Shown here: positions 1 through 5,352 of the stretch, piece after piece
Position numbering within the stretch: position 1 is the stretch's first letter
How the letters are laid out: every line of letters starts with the position of its first letter
DNA from: Melioribacteraceae bacterium
Lineage (GTDB): Bacteria > Bacteroidota > Ignavibacteria > Ignavibacteriales > Melioribacteraceae
Assembly: GCA_026987055.1 (NCBI GenBank)
Contig: JALSNL010000438.1
Coordinates: forward strand, 1-6,435
Direction: 5' to 3'
Length of the DNA stretch: 6,435 bases
Notes under the pieces: model-generated
The model's database searches: none
Told to the model about the DNA's origin: nothing
Seen by the model: the letters and a program-made list of their open reading frames with translations, nothing else
Made by a program: the position numbers and the translations under genes

Positions 1-782
1 AATTCCTTTATTGCCTTTGGAAAAGTGCTTTCTTCTTTTTGATAAACTAAAAAACCAATATGGTTTATGTAAGAATTATTTTCTTCTTCTTTGCCTGGCA
101 TGCCTAAGGTAAGTGTTAAATCTCCAACGGTTAACTCTTCAAATTTATTTACTTCTTTAAGATGATATTGCCTAAGAACAGAATTGACAATAGGCAAAGC
201 TGATTTTACTTTGGACTTTTTCTCTTGCCACCAAATAAATCCATTACTCGCAGGATGAACGTCAAACTGGTTAATTGTAATTAAAGGAAGGTTTAATACT
301 TTTGCCGCAATAACCGCATAAGGATTCCAAAAATCAATTACAAAATCAGCATCAACTTTGTTGATCACTCGCATATAGCTTTCTACTTTATAGAAAATAA
401 AATTTTTATTCAAAATACCATTGATAATAAAAAAATGCTCCATATCAATAACTTTAGCCGTTGGTTTAACAAATTTTATTGGTAAGGCTTTCAGCATTGT
501 TACTATTGTTCTTTGCAGCAATTTAATATTTTTTAGAAATTTAACGGGTAATGAATCATTATTATTTTTTAACTTCTTTAATTCAAAATAATAGTTATCT
601 ATTGGTGTTCTTATTGGGATATTTACAAAATTCTCCTCATTCAGTAATTTAGACGGAACCTTGCTGCAAACAGAAAAAACAATGGTGTGCCCTTTTTCCC
701 TTAGCGATTTTGCCACCGGCAGCGCTCTTGTAATTACTCCCAGATCATTTGAAGGTAAAAGTGTGAATAAAAATCTACTCAT
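1..782 (-). CDS. GT1/GT28-like glycosyltransferase, N-terminal part (gene runs off the left edge)
   Basis: The frame is open from an ATG at 782 to base 1 with no stop, giving 260 codons of an incomplete gene. The start (MSRFLFTLLPSNDLGVITR...) fits the first beta strand and loop of the GT-B fold, followed by LPVAKSLREKGHTIVFSV at about residues 21-38, the usual 'LA..L..RGH.V.F' segment of UDP-glycosyltransferase (GT1) and MurG-like (GT28) enzymes. DADFVIDFWNPYAVIAAKVLNLPLITIN, near residues 157-184, matches the end of the acceptor domain, where the protein scans 'PD.vv.d.....A...A..l.iP.v'. 'HIGFLVY' near residue 243 looks like the link to the nucleotide-sugar-binding domain, which lies outside the window. 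The enzyme would transfer a sugar to a lipid or small-molecule acceptor; neither substrate can be read here. By eye, the catalytic His of many GT1 enzymes is Val16. No strong Shine-Dalgarno sequence is seen. It is transcribed divergently from the Rrf2 operon. Confidence 0.85.
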   Translation of the reverse strand, partial: MSRFLFTLLPSNDLGVITRALPVAKSLREKGHTIVFSVCSKVPSKLLNEENFVNIPIRTPIDNYYFELKKLKNNNDSLPVKFLKNIKLLQRTIVTMLKALPIKFVKPTAKVIDMEHFFIINGILNKNFIFYKVESYMRVINKVDADFVIDFWNPYAVIAAKVLNLPLITINQFDVHPASNGFIWWQEKKSKVKSALPIVNSVLRQYHLKEVNKFEELTVGDLTLTLGMPGKEEENNSYINHIGFLVYQKEESTFPKAIKE

Positions 783-808
783 ATTTTCTTTTGTATTTTA
801 TAATTAGG

Positions 809-839
809 CAAAGATATCAATATGTTTTGAATAATCAAA
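809..839 (-). promoter_or_regulatory. Possible Bacteroidetes-type promoter of the glycosyltransferase gene
   Basis: Read on the minus strand, TTTG (836-839) is followed after 19 bases by TATCTTTG (809-816). This fits the -33 TTTG / -7 TAnnTTTG pattern described for the primary sigma factor of Bacteroidetes. Transcription would begin a few bases downstream, leaving a leader of about 20 bases before the ATG at 782. The match is exact, but in DNA this rich in A and T it could arise by chance. Confidence 0.35.
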
Positions 840-918
840 ATAATTTAAATTTTAAGTAATTCCCTATTCCGATAATTTTATAAAGCATAATTATATGTAT
901 CCTAAATTAAAATTGGAT

Positions 919-938
919 TTCCCAAAGCGAGCTTGGAA
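919..938. repeat. Short imperfect hairpin, interspersed-repeat-like
   Basis: TTCCCAA at 919-925 is answered by TTGGAA at 933-938 across the loop AGCGAGC, giving an imperfect stem (one base short on the right). It sits just before the larger repeat element, in a stretch clearly richer in G and C than the surrounding intergenic DNA. A short palindrome of this kind in an intergenic gap is typical of REP-like sequences, but only one copy is present here, so repeat status is inferred. Confidence 0.3.
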
Positions 939-950
939 CGGATTTAAAAG

Positions 951-1086
951 TTGTCATATTGTCAGAGGACTCATGTGGAGAAGGAGTTTGTTTTTTGAAC
1001 GACTGTCTGTAAGACTCTGAAGGAAATATCACGAACCATAATAGTTATGAGATTCTTCATTCACCGTGGCGAATTCAGAATGACAA
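951..1086. repeat. 136-bp non-coding interspersed element with short terminal inverted repeats
   Basis: The segment begins with TTGTCAT (951-957) and ends with its exact complement ATGACAA (1080-1086). It is visibly richer in G and C than the AT-rich DNA on both sides. Inside are three small inverted repeats: GTCT-gta-AGAC (1005-1015), CATAA-tag-TTATG (1037-1049) and ATTCACC-gt-GGCGAAT (1059-1074). The last lies in a 25-base stretch (1052-1076) that matches 20 of 25 bases at 5277-5301. The right end, with GATTCTTC and CAGAATGACA, resembles the 'TGTCATTCTGA...GAAGAATC' sequences scattered through many bacterial genomes. It encodes no credible protein and has no clear target-site duplication. 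It is probably a REP/MITE-like element or remnant; its mobility is unknown. Confidence 0.55.
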
Positions 1087-1160
1087 AATTGAAATAATAA
1101 TATTTTTCCAATAGCAGATTCTCATAGCAAAACCACTTTAGTTTTAGTATATAATAATAT

Positions 1161-1187
1161 TTGCTAATTATAAATTTATTTTATAAT
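1161..1187 (+). promoter_or_regulatory. Possible sigma70-type promoter of the Rrf2 operon
   Basis: A perfect TATAAT lies at 1182-1187, with TTGCTA at 1161-1166 as a possible -35 element. The spacer of 15 bases is shorter than ideal. Transcription would start near 1194, inside the inverted repeat at 1188-1218, which is the geometry expected for repression by the gene's own product. A second TATAAT at 1150-1155 is an alternative. Confidence 0.35.
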
Positions 1188-1218
1188 TTTAAATACGACA
1201 AATTTAATCGTATTTAAA
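1188..1218. promoter_or_regulatory. Perfect 11-bp inverted repeat, probable operator of the Rrf2 regulator
   Basis: The left arm TTTAAATACGA (1188-1198) and right arm TCGTATTTAAA (1208-1218) are exact reverse complements separated by nine bases. The last base of the right arm is the first base of the rrf2-like start codon. The repeat starts immediately after a TATAAT box. Rrf2-family dimers such as IscR, NsrR and CymR bind AT-rich dyads of roughly 23-29 bp, and many control their own genes, so autoregulation is the natural reading. The repeat also leaves no room for a Shine-Dalgarno sequence before the first gene. Confidence 0.65.
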
Positions 1219-1628
1219 TGTTAAAATTATCTAAATCTCTAGAATACTCATTGCTAGCATTAATTCATATTTCAAAAAATGACAATGATTCTATTACAAG
1301 TAGTAAAGTAATCTCGGAAAAATTGAATATATCTTATGAACTTCTTTCGAAGCTTTTGCAAAAACTTTCTCGCAATGGAATTATTAAATCGCAGCAAGGG
1401 AAATTTGGAGGTTATACATTAAATGTTCCAAGCAATGAATTATCGTTATATCAAATAATTAACGCTATTGAAGAGAACATCAAATTAGTTGATTGCACCC
1501 ATAGTTTAGCAACTAAAGATGATTGTAATAAGATAAATGATTGTCAGATTCGAGAACCTTTTTATGATATTCAAAATAAAATTATTAGTATATTTGAATC
1601 TGTAACTTTAGAACAATTGTCAAATTAA
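1218..1628 (+). CDS. Rrf2-family transcriptional regulator with three-cysteine (probable Fe-S) sensor site
   Basis: This 136-residue protein has the usual Rrf2 length and opening (MLKLSKSLEYSLLALIHIS). Its winged helix-turn-helix spans roughly residues 1-70: ISEKLNISYELLSKLLQKL (32-50) is the recognition region, with Glu41 where IscR has its specificity-determining Glu43, and GKFGGYTL (61-68) is the wing, matching 'G..GGy.L'. A dimerisation helix follows. Cys93, Cys103 and Cys109 give C-X9-C-X5-C. IscR has C-X5-C-X5-C and NsrR C-X7-C-X5-C, so the last interval is conserved and the first loop is longer. A [2Fe-2S] or [4Fe-4S] cluster sensing Fe-S status, oxidants or NO is therefore likely, but the ligand and signal are not shown. 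It is the first gene of a tight operon (15 bases to the next) ending in an A-type Fe-S carrier. The inverted repeat at its start suggests autoregulation. No Shine-Dalgarno sequence precedes the start. Confidence 0.92.
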   Translation: MLKLSKSLEYSLLALIHISKNDNDSITSSKVISEKLNISYELLSKLLQKLSRNGIIKSQQGKFGGYTLNVPSNELSLYQIINAIEENIKLVDCTHSLATKDDCNKINDCQIREPFYDIQNKIISIFESVTLEQLSN

Positions 1629-1643
1629 AAAGAGCAAAACATC

Positions 1644-1955
1644 ATGAACTATCTAGAGCATTTAAAAAATAATAAAGAAGTTTTTTTCAATTTTATGAAA
1701 AAAAGATATCCTCTTTTTGAGCAATCAAACATTTTTTTTCGCGATATGCAGTATGCAATAATGTCTTATTTTGAATTAAAAGAGGCACCAATCAGATATG
1801 AAGATGCGGAGAAGCTGGCAAAGGATTTTATAGAAAGTTTAGAACATAAAAATGAATTGATTAAACTAGATCACAAAACATGGAAAGTAAATTTTGAACT
1901 GGAAAAAGAAAAACAATTAGTAGAAACAAATGATGCAGGAGTTGAAAATGAGTAA
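1644..1955 (+). CDS. Conserved-looking 103-residue protein of unknown function, middle gene of the Rrf2/Fe-S operon
   Basis: I do not recognise this family. The protein is short, soluble and probably mostly helical, with no signal peptide or membrane segment. It is unusually aromatic: Phe, Tyr and Trp make up about 15 of 103 residues, including pairs at 14-15 and 31-32. Striking stretches are KKRYPLFEQSNIFFRDMQYAI (19-39, charged and aromatic), a predicted helix YEDAEKLAKDFIESLEHKN (52-70) and TWKVNFELEKEKQ (79-91). The tail is acidic. It has no cysteine, so it cannot hold a cluster by cysteine ligands; histidines are at 6, 68 and 77. It starts 15 bases after the Rrf2 stop, with a weak AAAGAG upstream, and its end overlaps the next gene by eight bases. 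Tight coupling on both sides suggests a role beside the Fe-S carrier, possibly as a partner or adaptor, but this is only context. Confidence 0.8.
   Translation: MNYLEHLKNNKEVFFNFMKKRYPLFEQSNIFFRDMQYAIMSYFELKEAPIRYEDAEKLAKDFIESLEHKNELIKLDHKTWKVNFELEKEKQLVETNDAGVENE
1937..1941 (+). promoter_or_regulatory. Ribosome binding site that fixes the start of the A-type carrier gene
   Basis: AGGAG at 1937-1941 is followed after six bases by the ATG at 1948. An in-frame ATG at 1930 lies upstream of this site and has no Shine-Dalgarno sequence of its own, so 1948 is the better start. The site is inside the previous gene, which points to translational coupling. Confidence 0.7.
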
Positions 1956-2304
1956 TACTTCTAATTCAACTACCGAACTAATACTGACGGATAATGCTAA
2001 AAATTATATTATACAATTAATGAAAGAAAATAACATACCCATTGAAGAATATTTTTTAAGAATAACCGTTAAAAACAGCGGTCGCGGAGGTTTTACATAC
2101 CAGCTTGGTTTTGATAAAGAACTGCAGACAAGCGACACAATGTTTGAATATGATAAAATAAAAATTTCGGTTGATGGAAAAAGTTTGTTTTATCTTATGG
2201 GGACCGAACTTGATTATAAAAATAATTCTACCGGTAGAGGTTTTGTTTTTAATAATCCTAACGAAAGTGCAAGTACAGGTTCTTCATGCGGGTGTAGTGT
2301 TTAA
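1948..2304 (+). CDS. A-type iron-sulfur carrier (IscA/SufA/HesB family) lacking the first conserved cysteine
   Basis: This is a 118-residue protein of the HesB/IscA fold. Family landmarks run in order: LTDNAKNYI (13-21), FLRITVKNSG (36-45), GGFTYQLGFD (47-56), ISVDGKSLFYLMGTELDY (73-90), GFVFNNPN (98-105) and a C-terminal CGC at 114-116. IscA-type proteins carry [2Fe-2S] or [4Fe-4S] clusters, or iron, to apo-proteins using three cysteines, one in 'GCSGF' and two in the tail 'CGCG'. Here the first is Arg46 (codon CGC at 2083-2085), one C-to-T transition away from Cys TGC; the last two, Cys114 and Cys116, remain. The tail has a Ser/Thr-rich insert and ends in CGCSV instead of CGCG.SF. It overlaps the upstream gene by eight bases. 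Loss of one ligand could mean a changed cluster-binding mode, a structural role, or a sequence error. The family call is secure; classical carrier activity is doubtful. Confidence 0.9.
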   Translation: MSNTSNSTTELILTDNAKNYIIQLMKENNIPIEEYFLRITVKNSGRGGFTYQLGFDKELQTSDTMFEYDKIKISVDGKSLFYLMGTELDYKNNSTGRGFVFNNPNESASTGSSCGCSV

Positions 2305-2395
2305 TTGATACATCTTTCATTCTTCTGCAATCTTTTTGTCTTCTATAAATTACTTGTTTTTCTTTGTTAAGCAATAAAATTTTCCGCTTAATTTT

Positions 2396-2423
2396 TTAGG
2401 ATGTTAAATAAAAATTATCCTAA
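2396..2423. promoter_or_regulatory. Inverted repeat in the superoxide dismutase leader, possible operator
   Basis: TTAGGAT (2396-2402) and ATCCTAA (2417-2423) are exact reverse complements 14 bases apart. They lie 36 bases before the superoxide dismutase start. A possible promoter, TTGTTA (2364-2369) with CTTAAT (2387-2392) at 17 bases, would place the transcript start inside this dyad. The arms differ from the Rrf2 operator. TTAGG/CCTAA halves recall DtxR/IdeR-type metal boxes, but the spacing is too wide for that match. The rest of the 154-base gap shows no terminator for the upstream operon. Confidence 0.35.
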
Positions 2424-2458
2424 TATTACCTAAACCAAAATAAAGGAGAAACAATATA

Positions 2459-3067
2459 ATGAATAAATTTAATTTACCGGAATTGCCATATTCCTATGAT
2501 GCATTAGAACCATATATTGATGCCAGAACAATGGAAATTCATCATACAAAACATCATGGTGGTTATACTTCAAAACTTAATGCGGCTATTGAGGGAACTG
2601 ACTTAGCAAATCTTACTATAGAAGAAATACTAAAGAATGCTTCGCAACATTCTCCGGCTGTAAGAAATAATGGCGGTGGTTATTTTAACCATTTACTTTT
2701 TTGGAATATTTTAGGCCAAAATAAAGGTGGTGAACCAAAAGGAGATTTAGCTGAAGCCATAACAAAAAACTTTGGTTCTTTTGAAGAGTTTAAAGCAAAT
2801 TTTTCCAATGCTGCAGCAACAAGATTTGGTTCCGGTTGGGCTTGGTTAATTTATACGGAAGATAAGTTAGTTATAAGTTCTACTCCAAATCAAGATAATC
2901 CCCTAATGGATGTGGCTGAAGTTAAAGGAACACCTATCTTGGGTTTGGATGTTTGGGAGCATGCCTATTATTTAAAATATCAAAATAGACGACCTGACTA
3001 CATCGAAGCATTTTGGAATATAGTTAATTGGGATGAAGTAGCTAACCGTTTGGAAAGCATCAAATAA
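2459..3067 (+). CDS. sodA: Superoxide dismutase, Fe/Mn family, Mn-type residues
   Basis: This 202-residue protein converts superoxide to oxygen and hydrogen peroxide in the cytoplasm; it has no signal peptide. The four metal ligands are His28 (in MEIHHTKHH), His78 (in GGGYFNH), Asp164 and His168 (in DVWEHAYY). Second-sphere residues His32 and Tyr36 and the dimer-interface Glu167 and Tyr171 are also present. Gly74 and Gln145 (in NQDNPLM) sit where Mn enzymes have Gly77 and Gln146, not the Gln69/Ala141 pair of Fe enzymes, so manganese or cambialistic use is likelier than strict Fe use. The C-terminal end ([19 protein letters not shown], 172-190) is standard. AAGGAG (2443-2448) is ten bases before the ATG. 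It follows the Rrf2/Fe-S operon on the same strand after 154 bases, which fits an oxidative-stress neighbourhood, and ends before a strong terminator. Confidence 0.97.
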   Translation: MNKFNLPELPYSYDALEPYIDARTMEIHHTKHHGGYTSKLNAAIEGTDLANLTIEEILKNASQHSPAVRNNGGGYFNHLLFWNILGQNKGGEPKGDLAEAITKNFGSFEEFKANFSNAAATRFGSGWAWLIYTEDKLVISSTPNQDNPLMDVAEVKGTPILGLDVWEHAYYLKYQNRRPDYIEAFWNIVNWDEVANRLESIK

Positions 3068-3094
3068 TTATTATAAACCATTATTTCCTAAACA

Positions 3095-3128
3095 AAAAGG
3101 GCTTAAGTAATTTCATCTAAGCCCTTTT
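3095..3128. terminator. Bidirectional rho-independent terminator between sodA and atpC
   Basis: AAAAGGGCTTA (3095-3105) and TAAGCCCTTTT (3118-3128) form a perfect 11-bp stem around a 12-base loop. A/T runs on both sides provide the U tract for either direction. It lies between convergent genes, so it can end the superoxide dismutase transcript (plus strand) and the atpDC transcript (minus strand). Confidence 0.9.
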
Positions 3129-3158
3129 GTTATAATATATTACATAATTTACTTAAAG

Positions 3159-3557
3159 TTAATCGTTAAGAATTTTCAATCTATTAATAGCTCTTTTTAA
3201 TGCTAATTCCGCCCTAAGAGAATCAATCTTTTCTATTTTTCTTTTTGCTAATCTTTCTTCTGCTCTTCTTTTGGCTTCTTCGGCTCTTTTAGCATCAATT
3301 TCATCTTTACTTTCAAAAGTTTCTGCAAGTACCGTAATTTTATTTTCTACAACTTCAACCGTGCCACCACTTGTAGCAAAAACAAGTGATTTCCCATCCT
3401 CTTCAACTATTTTAATTACACCGATTTCCAGTGAACTTATAATAGGAGCATGATTTTCCAATATTTGAAAATTACCTTGCGTACCCGGTACAGTAACAGA
3501 TTTCACTTTTCCTTTATATGCTGCTTTGCTTGGTGTAATAACTTCTAATTCGCTCAT
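3159..3557 (-). CDS. atpC: F1Fo ATP synthase epsilon subunit
   Basis: This 132-residue protein is the epsilon subunit of the F1 central stalk, which couples gamma rotation to the c-ring and inhibits ATP hydrolysis. The N-terminal beta-sandwich covers about residues 1-85, with the family segment GTQGNFQILENHAPIISSLEIG (25-46, usual form 'G..G.f.vL.gHaPl.s.L..G'). The C-terminal helical hairpin (about 87-132) is Ala/Arg/Glu-rich, with RAELALKRAINRLKI near 114-128 matching the usual second helix. Length is normal. It begins six bases after the atpD stop. Its TAGGGA ribosome site overlaps the atpD stop codon, so the two are translationally coupled. Confidence 0.96.
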   Translation of the reverse strand: MSELEVITPSKAAYKGKVKSVTVPGTQGNFQILENHAPIISSLEIGVIKIVEEDGKSLVFATSGGTVEVVENKITVLAETFESKDEIDAKRAEEAKRRAEERLAKRKIEKIDSLRAELALKRAINRLKILND

Positions 3558-3563
3558 AATTCC

Positions 3564-5009
<1,446 letters not shown>

Positions 5010-5276
5010 TCATTCTTTTATAATTATTCAAACTTACTTTTATTTTATTAGTAACATTTTAAAAAATTTGATAATTCTTAGTATTTTTTTAGTCTATCAG
5101 TAATTGCTAACCAGGTTACTAAATATTCATAACTCAAATTGATTTTAAGCATAAATACGATTTATTTAATTAAATACAACATTACGTAATATTAATAATT
5201 TTTTCATATTGAGTAAAGCGTTCAAGGAATTCTTACGGAAAAATATCTCAAAATAGTGCTAATATATAATATAGAA

Positions 5277-5301
5277 AATCTTCATTCGCCACGGCGAATA
5301 C
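5277..5301. repeat. Second copy of the palindromic repeat core
   Basis: Twenty of 25 bases match 1052-1076 in the same orientation. The core ATTCGCC-ac-GGCGAAT (5284-5299) is a perfect 7-bp inverted repeat, more regular than the first copy. Several differences lie in the loop or turn a mismatch into a base pair, as expected if the hairpin is what is conserved. On the minus strand it follows the end of the gene at 5353, with TTTTC a few bases beyond, so it might also act as a weak terminator. Confidence 0.55.
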
Positions 5302-5315
5302 CCACCTTCTTTTTT

Positions 5316-5330
5316 GCAGAACAGTTTTGC
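5316..5330. repeat. Near-perfect 15-bp palindrome
   Basis: GCAGAAC (5316-5322) and GTTTTGC (5324-5330) flank a single base and are complementary except for one position, which is a G-T pair on the plus strand. It sits 16 bases right of the repeat core and 22 bases from the end of the minus-strand gene. It may belong to the same repeat unit or be a weak transcript-end hairpin. Confidence 0.3.
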
Positions 5331-5352
5331 GTAATATAAGTTAAATAGTTTT

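Noticed and set aside
973..1020. Tiny open frame of 15 codons (MWRRSLFFERLSVRL) with AGAGGA just upstream
   Set aside because: It lies wholly inside the repeat-like element, the ribosome site is too close to the ATG, and nothing supports it as a gene.
1930..1947. Upstream in-frame ATG that would add MMQELK to the A-type carrier
   Set aside because: The AGGAG site lies after this ATG and is correctly spaced for the ATG at 1948; the extra residues do not resemble the family.
2396..2423. DtxR/IdeR-type metal box
   Set aside because: The TTAGG/CCTAA halves are present, but the spacing is much wider than the 19-bp consensus box.
5048..5122. TTAGTAAC and GTTACTAA, an 8-bp inverted repeat 59 bases apart
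   Set aside because: It is too short and too far apart to stand out in DNA this rich in A and T.
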